64,000 bases of DNA. Source: Photobacterium aquimaris (GTDB taxonomy: Bacteria > Pseudomonadota > Gammaproteobacteria > Enterobacterales > Vibrionaceae). A program made the position numbers and the translations under genes. Shown piece by piece: positions 36,507 through 45,685 of the stretch (its first letter is position 1; the number at the start of each line of letters is the position of its first letter). The stretch is taken from NCBI RefSeq assembly GCF_002954455.1, contig NZ_MSCC01000002.1, positions 801,356 to 865,355 on the forward strand, written 5' to 3'. The notes beneath the pieces are model-generated. The model was not told where the DNA came from and ran no database searches. It saw only the letters and a list, made by a program, of their open reading frames with translations.

Positions 36507-38162
36507 ATGCTTACAGTCGCAACAGCAGCACCGAATAAAGCTATTTTATCAGAACGTATTCAAAAACTGATTAGTGGGTTATCTAATGGCGTTTATGAAC
36601 GTGAAGAAACGATCAAGTTATGCCTCTTAGCCGCATTGGCAGGGGAAAGTGTATTTTTATTAGGACCTCCAGGTATTGCTAAAAGCCTAATTGCTAAACG
36701 ATTAATCCAAGCTTTTGATGATAGTAAATTCTTTGATTATTTAATGACCCGTTTTTCGACTCCTGAAGAAGTATTTGGTCCATTGTCTATTCAAGAACTA
36801 AAAGACAATGGCAAATATGTCCGTTTAATTGATGGTTATTTACCAACCGCTCAAGTGGTTTTTCTTGATGAAATTTGGAAAGCAGGTCCAGCTATTCTAA
36901 ATACATTATTAACTGTTGTTAATGAACGTACATTTAAAAATGGTCAGGATATTCTGCCAATACCGATGCGACTATTGATTACTGCGTCTAATGAATTACC
37001 AGATGCAGATAGCGGGTTAGATGCATTGTATGATCGTATGTTAGTACGAGTATTTGTTAATCGCATTCAAGAAAAAAGCAACTTTAAGTCAATGTTAATG
37101 GGGGATGGTTGCGGGCTAACTTCAATAGATCCAGCATTAACCATCAAAGATGATGAGTATCAAAACTGGCAACAGCATATTGAAGATGTCACTCTAACTG
37201 ACACCCTTTTTGAAAAAATTTATCAGTTAAAGTCAATGATAGAAGCACGTTCAGGTGAAATTACCGAACATGCAGCAGAGAGCGAGTTGTATATTTCAGA
37301 TCGACGCTGGAAAAAGTCAGTACGGTTATTGAAAGCAAGTGCATTCTTTAATGGACGAGATCAAATTAATCCACTTGATTTACTACTACTTCAAGATTGT
37401 TTATGGCACAGCCCTGAATCACGCAATGTTATTGTTACTATTATGCAAGAATTTGCGACAAAATATGCGTTTGATCAGAAAGATGCCGTTGCTGATGCCA
37501 AACAAACCTTGGTGCTGATTGATGCCATTAATCAGGATATATGTACTCAGCTTGCGTTAACTTTTACGCGTGAGAGCACAATGCGCAAAGAGTGGTTTAA
37601 ATATAACTTTGCCACAGCAACGCGGTTTAATATTAATAATAATCCACGCATGATCAAACTCGTGATGTTGCAGCAAAATACTTCGGTGTCAGAACAAGAA
37701 CTAGGTGATAGCCGCTGGGTTTATATTGATGGGGATGAGTTTGATAAAAAAATTCGTACTGGAAAATGCGATATTTATGGCTTCGTAAATAAAAATACTC
37801 ATCTATGTCGACTACAGTTTGAAATAGATGCCGAAAATCGATTAGTGATTAAAGATATTGCCAATCGACCAGTGCTTGTGGGTGTGACTGGTAATAAAGG
37901 CTTAAAGGCCTCACAACAGCAACAGTGGCAACAAGATGTTGATCAGGCAATGGCGAAAATTACTGAGTCTGAACATAATATAATTAAAGCGCGAACTTCG
38001 TTTCATGGCGCATTACCACATAATTTTATTAGTGGTGATTTTCCTGCAATGATCGAGCAAAGTTTGAGTGATTGTGTTGAAGAGGTCGCAGAAGTCAAAC
38101 TCGTCGCTGAAAAAAGTGCTTTTAGAATTACTCACATGGATGAATATTTTTCGCAACAGTGA
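36507..38162 (+). CDS. ravA: RavA, MoxR-family AAA+ ATPase
   Basis: A 551-residue cytosolic ATPase. Walker A is GPPGIAKS (53-60), Walker B VVFLDEI (117-123), and a sensor-type ITASNELP follows at ~157-164. The length beyond the ~300-residue AAA+ core (C-terminal LARA-type and helical part) is as in E. coli RavA. With ViaA it forms a chaperone-like pair linked to respiratory complexes, envelope lipids and aminoglycoside uptake. viaA follows 52 bp downstream on the same strand, the conserved order. The E. coli partner gene for lysine decarboxylase is not here. Confidence 0.93.
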   Translation: MLTVATAAPNKAILSERIQKLISGLSNGVYEREETIKLCLLAALAGESVFLLGPPGIAKSLIAKRLIQAFDDSKFFDYLMTRFSTPEEVFGPLSIQELKDNGKYVRLIDGYLPTAQVVFLDEIWKAGPAILNTLLTVVNERTFKNGQDILPIPMRLLITASNELPDADSGLDALYDRMLVRVFVNRIQEKSNFKSMLMGDGCGLTSIDPALTIKDDEYQNWQQHIEDVTLTDTLFEKIYQLKSMIEARSGEITEHAAESELYISDRRWKKSVRLLKASAFFNGRDQINPLDLLLLQDCLWHSPESRNVIVTIMQEFATKYAFDQKDAVADAKQTLVLIDAINQDICTQLALTFTRESTMRKEWFKYNFATATRFNINNNPRMIKLVMLQQNTSVSEQELGDSRWVYIDGDEFDKKIRTGKCDIYGFVNKNTHLCRLQFEIDAENRLVIKDIANRPVLVGVTGNKGLKASQQQQWQQDVDQAMAKITESEHNIIKARTSFHGALPHNFISGDFPAMIEQSLSDCVEEVAEVKLVAEKSAFRITHMDEYFSQQ

Positions 38163-38214
38163 TTGAGATAGTAAGCAACATTGCTATAGATAATGAAAAA
38201 GACAGTAAGGATAG

Positions 38215-39678
38215 ATGCCTATGCCAGTATCTGAAGGGTTAAATTTTGCTTTGATGCTTGCAGAGTCGGGTGTTATTGATTCGGCTGTACATGAAGTCAT
38301 GGTACGGCCACAATTGTTAATGGCAGCTGAAGCGAGTCCTGGAGTGAAAACCGCCATGAAGAATCAAATCATGAAATGGCGTGGTCAAATGCTAAAGAAG
38401 ACAGCAAAAGGAACGGTTGTTGAACAATTCAGTGATGAGATCAATTTTTACCAACAGGTTTGCACTTGGAATCAAGAATACTTTATTGCTCATTCTGAGC
38501 AGATCGTTAAGCGATTAGAAGGCCAATCGGCATTTTATTTCAAAGCTAAAAGCTTATTTGCAAAAGAACAAAATCAGCATAATCCTATGTTTCAACGTTT
38601 CTTCTGTGATAAATGGTATGACTACCTTGCTCATGCTTTGCGTGAAGCTCAAGAGTCTGAAGTAGAAGATCAAAAAGACAAATTGTTGCAAGATCTCTAT
38701 CAACGCATTGAAACCATGAAAAAAATGGCGACAGTGACAGATGCTGGTGATGCAAGTAAAGCGGGGCGTTTATGGGATATGGCGCAAGCGAAATTGACTA
38801 AAACAGATGTTGATGTCATGAAAAAAATCGCAGCGTTCTTAAAAAAGAATAATGGCCTGCAAGATATCGCTGAAAAATTAGGTCGAATGGCAAATGAAGT
38901 TGATGATCCTAATAAAGAGCGTGTAAAAGCTGAGCAAATGAAGCTGGTGGAAGAAATTAGTGACAATGTCACCGATGATATTGTTGGTATCCATGAAAGT
39001 GATGATTTGACGAAGTTATTACCCAATGAAGCGATGTTTTTAGCGTACCCTGAACTTGAAGTGATCTTTTATAAACACTTAGCTGATAAGCAGTTAATGA
39101 ATTATCGCATGCAAGGCACACAGCGAAAGTTACGCAAGGTAAAGGCTTTTCAGCGTCAAACTAAACAGGTTGATCAGCCAAAAGGACCATTTATTGTTTG
39201 TATTGATGCGTCTGGCTCAATGTCTGGTTTTCCTGAAAATTGTGCCAAAGCACTTGCATATGGGTTAATGCAAATAGCGCTCGTTGAAGAGCGAGATTGT
39301 TTTGTGATCATGTTCTCAACCCAACAAATCACTTATGAATTAACCAAACAAGATGGATTACATGAAGTGGTTAACTTTTTGTCATACTCATTTCATGGTG
39401 GAACGGATTTAGGGCCAGTATTGGATCAATCAATCGATCTTATGGCTGAAGGGAAATACAAAAATGCTGATTTGGTGGTGCTATCAGATTTTATTGCGCC
39501 GAGTCAGCCAGACGCGATGCAGTCACGAGTACAAAAGCTAAAACAGCAAAAAAACCGGTTTCATGCTGTCAATTTATCAAAATATGGTAATCCTGAATTA
39601 CTGGAATTATTTGATCATTGTTGGTCTTATCATCCGTCAACGTTAAGTCATCTTGGACGGCTGTTTAAATTGCGTTAA
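38215..39678 (+). CDS. viaA: ViaA, VWA-domain partner of RavA
   Basis: A 487-residue protein with an N-terminal helical part (~1-300) and a C-terminal von Willebrand A domain. The MIDAS site is seen as IDASGSMSG (Asp331, Ser333, Ser335), with a later GGTD supplying the Thr/Asp ligands. ViaA stimulates RavA ATPase and binds membranes in E. coli. AAGGATAG directly precedes the ATG; a second ATG two codons later is possible. Ends at a terminator that overlaps the 3' end of the next, convergent gene. Confidence 0.94.
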   Translation: MPMPVSEGLNFALMLAESGVIDSAVHEVMVRPQLLMAAEASPGVKTAMKNQIMKWRGQMLKKTAKGTVVEQFSDEINFYQQVCTWNQEYFIAHSEQIVKRLEGQSAFYFKAKSLFAKEQNQHNPMFQRFFCDKWYDYLAHALREAQESEVEDQKDKLLQDLYQRIETMKKMATVTDAGDASKAGRLWDMAQAKLTKTDVDVMKKIAAFLKKNNGLQDIAEKLGRMANEVDDPNKERVKAEQMKLVEEISDNVTDDIVGIHESDDLTKLLPNEAMFLAYPELEVIFYKHLADKQLMNYRMQGTQRKLRKVKAFQRQTKQVDQPKGPFIVCIDASGSMSGFPENCAKALAYGLMQIALVEERDCFVIMFSTQQITYELTKQDGLHEVVNFLSYSFHGGTDLGPVLDQSIDLMAEGKYKNADLVVLSDFIAPSQPDAMQSRVQKLKQQKNRFHAVNLSKYGNPELLELFDHCWSYHPSTLSHLGRLFKLR

Positions 39679-39699
39679 CGGCTATTTACGCTGTGATTT

Positions 39700-39733
39700 A
39701 AGGAGCACGTTTGAGGCTCCTTTATTTTATTTT
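39700..39733 (+). terminator. terminator of ravA-viaA
   Basis: Stem AAGGAGC / GCTCCTT, 9-nt loop, then TTATTTTATTTT. It overlaps the stop codon of the convergent receptor gene. Confidence 0.75.
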
Positions 39734-40855
39734 GAAATACTCAGTCAGTGCCTTTTTCCATTGGTTACTTTTACGAAACTGTAATAATTCACGATTAATG
39801 ATTTCATCATAAGGGCTATTTTCTGCCAGCACGATACCATAATTTTGTTTTTCAAATTGATATGGAAGTACTTGTAATCGTTGGTAATCACCTTGGCTTT
39901 TCGCCTTTTTAATTTGATACCTTAAAATAGCATCATCATCGACAAGTGCATTGATTTCGCCGTTATTCAAAGCCACCAGCATTGCGGCAACGGTCGGGTA
40001 AGTTTTATGACTAATGCTGTGGTTCGTTAAAAAATTTGAGGCGGTTGATGATTGCTTGGCACCAGTGAGCACATTATCTAAATCATTGGGGCTTTTTATA
40101 TCACTATTAATCAGACCTAAAGTAAATGAACTTGCTAAAACCGCAGTGATACTGGCTATAAATAAGGTTGTAACAACCGCTAATAACACCGTGAGCACTC
40201 GCCCAGTTAACGTTTTAAATTCATAATAATTAAACGGGCCTTTGGTGATAAATAATAGCCCTAATATAAATCCTTCAACTAATCGAGCTAGAGGTGATTT
40301 CATAGAATAAAGTTTACGGTTAACACGGTGCTCAAGTAGATAATAAATACCACCAACCGTCGCTGCGGTTATCAATATAATGGCTAGGATCTGCAACAGT
40401 TTTTTATTAAAAATAATATGACTAAACGTTTGCCAATGACTTTTTTGTTTAACTGCGATGGCTAGATTGGTCTCGTAAAAAGAATGTGAAAAATCCAATA
40501 TTTCTTCGCGTTCAGGGGTGATAGATATACACGATAAGCCAATATCAAGGCTGCCATTAGCAACACCATCCAGTAGCTCTTTGAGTGGCAGAACTTGAAC
40601 CGAATAGTTAAGGTTAAGATTGGTCGCAATATTATTCCACAGTAAAAAGCTTAAGCCTTGATAGCTATTTTCATCATCAATCATTACAAAGGGAGGGCAA
40701 GAATAGGTGCCGACGCGCAGTGTTTTATTGCTGATGTTAGCCTCAGCATGAGTATTAGCAGAATAAGGTGCGATCAACACCCACATAGCGATAATAGATA
40801 ATAACCAACAATAACGTACTAGATAAGGCGCAGACGATAGGGAGTTAATTGGCAT
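39722..40855 (-). CDS. ionotropic glutamate receptor-like protein: split ligand-binding domain with inserted channel
   Basis: A 377-residue membrane protein. Order: signal peptide/TM (~12-37); first lobe of a PBP-type amino-acid-binding domain (~43-140) with SLDIGLSCISITPEREEILDFS, including the ligand Arg116; TM1 (~153-174); a short re-entrant segment (~190-208); TM2 (~218-241, with TLFIASITAVLASSF, recalling the SYTANLAAF gate of eukaryotic receptors); then the second lobe (~250-377). This is the arrangement of prokaryotic GluR0-type receptors. The K+ filter TVGYGD is absent (ITKGPFNYY at that place), so ion selectivity is open. An alternative is a membrane-anchored binding protein without channel function. 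Confidence 0.8.
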   Translation of the reverse strand: MPINSLSSAPYLVRYCWLLSIIAMWVLIAPYSANTHAEANISNKTLRVGTYSCPPFVMIDDENSYQGLSFLLWNNIATNLNLNYSVQVLPLKELLDGVANGSLDIGLSCISITPEREEILDFSHSFYETNLAIAVKQKSHWQTFSHIIFNKKLLQILAIILITAATVGGIYYLLEHRVNRKLYSMKSPLARLVEGFILGLLFITKGPFNYYEFKTLTGRVLTVLLAVVTTLFIASITAVLASSFTLGLINSDIKSPNDLDNVLTGAKQSSTASNFLTNHSISHKTYPTVAAMLVALNNGEINALVDDDAILRYQIKKAKSQGDYQRLQVLPYQFEKQNYGIVLAENSPYDEIINRELLQFRKSNQWKKALTEYFKIK

Positions 40856-41090
40856 AATATCACTCCAAATAAGATTGATTAATATTTAAGTATAAGTGCT
40901 TCTTTAACAATAATAGATATTACAATGAGCTGTTTATTGGATGATGTGGCAAGTTTTTAAAACTAAGAGATCAGTTTTTGATGCCAATTGTGTGTTTATT
41001 GCGCATTTGACTATTAAGGTGCTAAGGTTATCTGGGTTTAGCATGTACAATGCTGCGCTCAATTGTATTTGATTCCTGCGAGTAGCAAAG

Positions 41091-42113
41091 ATGACCCAAA
41101 AGAAAGCCGCACAGCCTAAACAAGGCCTACATCCACGTAACCCACACCGTGCGCGTTATGATTTTGCGACACTAACCCAATCTACACCTGAGTTGGCACA
41201 ATATGTTAGTGAAAATGCTTATGGTGATCTTTCCGTAAACTTCTCTGATCCTCTCGCAGTAAAAACCTTAAATAAAGCGCTGTTAAAGCATTTTTATCAA
41301 GTTGATTACTGGGATATTCCAGCAGGCTTTTTGTGCCCACCAATCCCTGGCCGTGCTGATTACATTCATTACATTGCCGATTTATTGGCGCAATCTAATG
41401 GCGGTGCTGTGCCTCAAGGTAAAGGTGTTCGTGGTTTAGATATCGGTATCGGTGCTAACTGTGTTTATCCGATCATTGGTCATCGTGTTTACGGCTGGCA
41501 GTTTGTTGGCTCTGAAATTGATAAATTAGCGGTTAAATCGGCGAAATTCATTGCGGCAAATAACCCTCGCTTAAAGGGTGCGATTCAGATTCGTCTGCAA
41601 AATAATGTTGATAATATCTTTACGGATATGATCAATGAAGAAGAAGTGTTTGATTTCACCATGTGTAATCCGCCATTCCACGGTTCAGAAGCGGAAGCAA
41701 TGGCAGGTTCAGAACGCAAAGTGCGTAACCTTGCCTCTAACTCAAGCAAAAAGTGCCAAGCACATGGTCGTAGTAATAAGCTTTCGGCATTTAATGCCAA
41801 ATCAGAATCTACAACGCCAGTGCTTAACTTTGGTGGTCAGAGAGCCGAGTTGTGGTGTACAGGTGGCGAAGTTGGCTTTATTAAAAAGATGATCAACCAA
41901 AGTGCGACTAAAGCAACACAGTGTTTCTGGTTTACTACACTGGTTTCTAAGAAAGAAAATCTTGGTGTGATTTATAAGCAGCTTGAAAAAGTTAGCGCAT
42001 TCCAAGTAAAAACCATTGAAATGTCACAAGGACAGAAAATCTCACGTGTTGTGGCGTGGACATTCTTAAACGAAGAACAGCAAGCAGAGTGGCAAGCAGA
42101 GCGTTGGGCGTAA
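41091..42113 (+). CDS. rlmF: 23S rRNA (adenine(1618)-N6)-methyltransferase
   Basis: A 340-residue SAM-dependent RNA methyltransferase. The N-terminal [14 protein letters not shown] and the SAM site [13 protein letters not shown] (~119-131) are RlmF features, and the N6-adenine catalytic motif reads CNPPFHGS (~191-198). RlmF methylates A1618 of 23S rRNA. The protein is slightly longer than the E. coli form (308), with an insertion around residues 205-240. Single gene with terminator. Confidence 0.96.
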   Translation: MTQKKAAQPKQGLHPRNPHRARYDFATLTQSTPELAQYVSENAYGDLSVNFSDPLAVKTLNKALLKHFYQVDYWDIPAGFLCPPIPGRADYIHYIADLLAQSNGGAVPQGKGVRGLDIGIGANCVYPIIGHRVYGWQFVGSEIDKLAVKSAKFIAANNPRLKGAIQIRLQNNVDNIFTDMINEEEVFDFTMCNPPFHGSEAEAMAGSERKVRNLASNSSKKCQAHGRSNKLSAFNAKSESTTPVLNFGGQRAELWCTGGEVGFIKKMINQSATKATQCFWFTTLVSKKENLGVIYKQLEKVSAFQVKTIEMSQGQKISRVVAWTFLNEEQQAEWQAERWA

Positions 42114-42158
42114 CTGCCTAATATTTTGTAACTTTTCAATCGTTACATACATTTCCTT

Positions 42159-42187
42159 AAAGCGGCCATCATGGTCGCTTTTTTTAT
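42159..42187 (+). terminator. terminator of rlmF
   Basis: Stem AAAGCGGCCA / TGGTCGCTTT (one G-U pair), 3-nt loop, then a T-run. Confidence 0.85.
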
Positions 42188-42246
42188 GGCTGCGATTTGA
42201 GCTTATCTTTATTGATAAACCCATTACTGGGTTATACAAAAAAAAA

Positions 42247-42305
42247 GTTGTACAACGAAAATATCTTCGCTACATTTACTGTACAACATTTAACAATTGT
42301 ACAAC
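42247..42305. promoter_or_regulatory. triple TGTACA operator region of the photolyase/lipid cluster
   Basis: Three copies of a TGTACAAC element lie 25-83 bp upstream of the first gene's ATG. One is a perfect 10-bp palindrome GTTGTACAAC (42247-42256), and the other two are TGTACA at 42280-42285 and 42298-42303, exactly 12 bp apart. TTGTAC (42248) and TACATT (42271), 17 bp apart, could be -35/-10 elements overlapped by these sites. Paired TGTACA half-sites suit a CarH/LitR-type MerR regulator, one of which is encoded as the second gene of the cluster. Autorepression is an inference. Confidence 0.65.
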
Positions 42306-42329
42306 TTTAGAGTGTGATTTGGAGGCAAT

Positions 42330-43277
42330 ATGGGGATTCCAGTAGGTATCAGCGCTTGTGTATTAGGGCAGAAAGTTCGCTTTGATGGTGGTCATAAACG
42401 AAATCGTTTTGCTGATGAAGAATTAAGCGAACATTTTGACTTCAAACCTGTATGTCCTGAAGTCGGTATTGGAATGACGATACCGCGTCCAGTTATTCGT
42501 TTACTTGATAACACCATTGATGTTCGTCTTGTTGATAGTAAAGATAATAGTATTGATTACACAGATAAAATGATCGCATTTACTGATAATCAATTACCGA
42601 GCTTCGAGAATCTGCGTGGATATATTGTGTGTGCTAAGTCGCCAAGCTGTGGCATGGAACGGGTTAAATTATACTTAGACAATGGTAATTCAGTACCGGG
42701 GGGCTCTGTCGGTATTTTTACTCAACGGTTAATGGATAAAATGCCATGGCTACCGATTGAAGAAGATGGCCGCTTACAAGATCCAGTATTACGCGAGAAT
42801 TTTATTTTCCGCATTTACGCATTAGATGATTTATATCGCTCGGTAGCTGATGGCGTAAGCCGTGACAGTATTATCAAATTTCACTCGCGTTATAAATTAT
42901 GTCTGATGGCGCATGATCAGCAAGCTTATCGTGACTTAGGCCGTTTTGTTTCTGATATTCATCAATGGGATGATTTGGATGCATTCTTTATTGAATACCG
43001 TCAGTCATTTATGGATGCATTGAAGAACAGAGCTAGCCGCAAAAATAATACCAACGTATTAATGCATATTCAGGGCTACTTTAAGCGGGATTTAGACAAA
43101 TCACAAAAAGCGGAACTGCGTGATGTGATTATGCGTTATCGCGAAGGAAATTTACCGTTAATAGCACCATTAACCTTGATAAATCACCATTTAAAAGTAC
43201 ATCCAGATAGTTATTTAGCCGATCAAACCTATCTAGAGCTTTATCCAGAAAGTCTCAAGTTACGTTACTCGTTATAA
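42330..43277 (+). CDS. ybgA: YbgA-type fusion: DUF523 (TudS-like) + DUF1722
   Basis: A 315-residue two-domain protein. The N-terminal DUF523 part (~1-150) carries Cys10 (ISACVLG), Cys42 (VCPEVG) and Cys101/Cys107 (CAKSPSCG), positioned like the [4Fe-4S] ligands of thiouracil desulfidase TudS. The C-terminal DUF1722 part (~180-315) contains FHSRYKLCLMAHD and a conserved HIQGYFK. In E. coli ybgA (DUF1722 alone) precedes phrB, and here the order ybgA-merR-phrB recurs. The activity is unproven; thio-nucleobase desulfuration is possible. TTTGGAGG is 6 bases upstream. First gene of the cluster. Confidence 0.9.
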   Translation: MGIPVGISACVLGQKVRFDGGHKRNRFADEELSEHFDFKPVCPEVGIGMTIPRPVIRLLDNTIDVRLVDSKDNSIDYTDKMIAFTDNQLPSFENLRGYIVCAKSPSCGMERVKLYLDNGNSVPGGSVGIFTQRLMDKMPWLPIEEDGRLQDPVLRENFIFRIYALDDLYRSVADGVSRDSIIKFHSRYKLCLMAHDQQAYRDLGRFVSDIHQWDDLDAFFIEYRQSFMDALKNRASRKNNTNVLMHIQGYFKRDLDKSQKAELRDVIMRYREGNLPLIAPLTLINHHLKVHPDSYLADQTYLELYPESLKLRYSL

Positions 43278-43325
43278 AAACATTAATTACTATAGATGTT
43301 TAATCATTAATGCTAAAGGGGTTTT

Positions 43326-44123
43326 ATGAGTCATCTTACTGAAAATCAATTGTTTGCAATCAGTGAGGTTTCTGAAATTACTGGGGTTAACTCGGTAACA
43401 TTAAGAGCTTGGCAGCGTCGTTATGGATTACTTGTGCCACAACGAACACCGAAAGGTCACCGTCTATATACTCAAGCCGATATTGTCAAAATTCAATTAA
43501 TTCTCGATTGGCTATCCAAAGGTGTATCTATTGGTAAGGTGAAACCGTTATTAGCCGGTAATTGTGATCCAATCTTAGAGCCACAACAAACCTTAGATAT
43601 TACTGCTGAAATACTGACGGCAATCCATGATCTTAATGGATTTAAATTAGAGCGACTGATCAATGAAGCATTGAAAATTTACCCTTATAAGGTGATCCAA
43701 CAACGATTATTACCCGAAGTTAATCTTGTTATTGAGCACCAAGACAATCCGTTATCTGTTATTCAAAAAAGTCTATGGTCAACAACTCTAACTATAAGTT
43801 TTATAAATATTATTACTAAAATTAATAATGAAAAAAAACTCAATTGTTTACTACTTAGCTTTGATAAGCACAAAAATTATAACATTTGGCAGCAAGCATT
43901 GGCGTGGTGCTACAAAGGTGACGGTGTCACTATTATGGATAATCTATCAGGTCGCTTAACCGGCATTTCAGCTTTTGTTCGCGATAGTGATATTCAAAAT
44001 ATGGTCGTGGTAGGTGAGACAAAGTTAAGTCGCCGTCAATTAGCAGATATTGAAATGATAGCGCAAGAAACGGGAGTGAAATTACATTTTGTCGGCAGTA
44101 TTAAAACTATTCATGGGCAGTAA
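43326..44123 (+). CDS. MerR-family regulator, CarH/BluR-like
   Basis: A 265-residue regulator. The N-terminal winged helix (residues 10-75) has TLRAWQRRYGLLVPQRTPKGHRLYT, the CarH/LitR/BluR type of MerR domain. The rest follows the layout of a B12-binding sensor: a helical part (~90-165) and a Rossmann-like part (~172-265). The cobalamin motif DxHxxG reads DKHKNY (Asp180, His182), keeping D and H but not G. Whether it binds adenosylcobalamin, or instead takes a signal from a separate photoreceptor as in BluR/BluF, is open. It probably controls its own operon through the upstream TGTACA sites. Confidence 0.88.
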   Translation: MSHLTENQLFAISEVSEITGVNSVTLRAWQRRYGLLVPQRTPKGHRLYTQADIVKIQLILDWLSKGVSIGKVKPLLAGNCDPILEPQQTLDITAEILTAIHDLNGFKLERLINEALKIYPYKVIQQRLLPEVNLVIEHQDNPLSVIQKSLWSTTLTISFINIITKINNEKKLNCLLLSFDKHKNYNIWQQALAWCYKGDGVTIMDNLSGRLTGISAFVRDSDIQNMVVVGETKLSRRQLADIEMIAQETGVKLHFVGSIKTIHGQ

Positions 44124-44168
44124 CCAAGTAAGTTTAAAGCGCGTTAAAGTCGTATTAACAAGGGGATA

Positions 44169-45647
44169 ATGATGAATTCTGAGCCTCAATCTACAAACCA
44201 TGCGCTGTTATGGTTACGAGCTGATTTACGCATTAGTGATAATACAGCTTTAAATTGCGCTATCGAATCGGGTTTACCTGTAATTGCGATTTATATCTCA
44301 ACGCCTATGCAGTGGTATCAGCATCATATTTCAGGTCGACAAGTTGATCTTATCGAACGACGATTAAAAATTGTTAAACAACAGCTTAACGATATTAATA
44401 TTCCTTTATTAGTGCTTGAGTGTGACGATTTTTCTACCGTACCTGAGACTATTATACAGTTGTGTCAGCAGCATCAAATTAGCGCAGTTTATTGCAATCG
44501 TCAGCATGGATGGAATGAAAAACAACGTGATATCGCTGTTAAACAAGCATTAATTACTGACAATAAACACTGGTACTGCAGTGATGATTATTGTGTTGTA
44601 CCGCCAGGTCAAGTAGTAACACTGCAACAACAAATGTACAAAGTGTTTACGCCATTTCGTACGGCATGGTTAAAACAGTTTTTACAACATAATTATCAAC
44701 CGACTACAAATAGTGACAAGGTAACGTTTAGTCAGCATTGCTTGAGTTTAATCAACGATAATCTTGACGATAACGCTTCTTTTCAGCCTTTTAATTACAG
44801 TAAACAAGACAGCTTATTATGGCCCGTTGATGAACAAGCCATTCAGCAACGGTTGCAAATGTTTTGTGAAACCAAAGCTGAATATTATCAGCAACAACGA
44901 GATTTTCCTGCTATCGATGGCACCAGTTGTCTTTCTCCTTATTTAGCTATCGGCGCATTATCTGCGCGCCAGTGTTTAGCGGCTTTAATTGAAACACAGC
45001 CGCAGTGTGTCGAAATAAATAGCCACAACGGCGCTTTTGTGTGGCTCAGTGAAGTGGTATGGCGTGAGTTTTATAACCATTTACTTGATAGTTATAATCG
45101 TTTAAGTAAACACCAGCCATTTCAGCTATATACCCATAATATTCAGTGGTTAGAAAACAGTGACCATGTACGAGCATGGCAGCAAGGACAAACCGGTTAT
45201 CCGATTGTCGATGCAGCGATGCGCCAACTTGCGGCAACGGGGTGGATGCATAATCGGCTACGGATGATCAGTGCCAGTTTTTTAGTAAAAGATTTGCTGT
45301 GTGATTGGCGTATCGGTGAGCAGTGGTTTATGCAGCAGCTTATTGATGGTGAATTAGCATCTAATAATGGCGGTTGGCAATGGGCTGCATCGACAGGGAC
45401 TGATGCGCAACCGTATTTTCGTATTTTTAATCCCACCACTCAAAGTGAGCGTTTTGATGCTGACGGTGAGTTTATTCGCCAATGGATACCAGAGCTAGAA
45501 TCAGTTCCTGATAAATATATTCATGCGCCTTCATTATGGTCGGGTTTTGGCGGGGTAAATTATCCATTACCAATTGTTGATCATAAGCAAATGCGATTAC
45601 TAGCTATTGATAGTTATAAGCAAGCCAAAACATTGCATGACAGTTAA
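44169..45647 (+). CDS. phrB: deoxyribodipyrimidine photolyase (class I CPD)
   Basis: A 492-residue cryptochrome/photolyase protein. N-terminal antenna domain (~10-140, starting LLWLRADLRISDNTAL) and C-terminal FAD domain (~210-480). FAD-site and substrate-site blocks are clear: GWMHNRLRMI...FLVKDLL, then WQWAASTGTDAQPYFRIFNP. It repairs cyclobutane pyrimidine dimers using blue light. ATG codons at 44169 and 44172 follow AAGGGG. Third gene of the cluster; its presence under the same control is the strongest hint of light regulation. Confidence 0.95.
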   Translation: MMNSEPQSTNHALLWLRADLRISDNTALNCAIESGLPVIAIYISTPMQWYQHHISGRQVDLIERRLKIVKQQLNDINIPLLVLECDDFSTVPETIIQLCQQHQISAVYCNRQHGWNEKQRDIAVKQALITDNKHWYCSDDYCVVPPGQVVTLQQQMYKVFTPFRTAWLKQFLQHNYQPTTNSDKVTFSQHCLSLINDNLDDNASFQPFNYSKQDSLLWPVDEQAIQQRLQMFCETKAEYYQQQRDFPAIDGTSCLSPYLAIGALSARQCLAALIETQPQCVEINSHNGAFVWLSEVVWREFYNHLLDSYNRLSKHQPFQLYTHNIQWLENSDHVRAWQQGQTGYPIVDAAMRQLAATGWMHNRLRMISASFLVKDLLCDWRIGEQWFMQQLIDGELASNNGGWQWAASTGTDAQPYFRIFNPTTQSERFDADGEFIRQWIPELESVPDKYIHAPSLWSGFGGVNYPLPIVDHKQMRLLAIDSYKQAKTLHDS

Positions 45648-45685
45648 CATCAGCTTTAAGTCAATACAATAACAAGGACATTATT

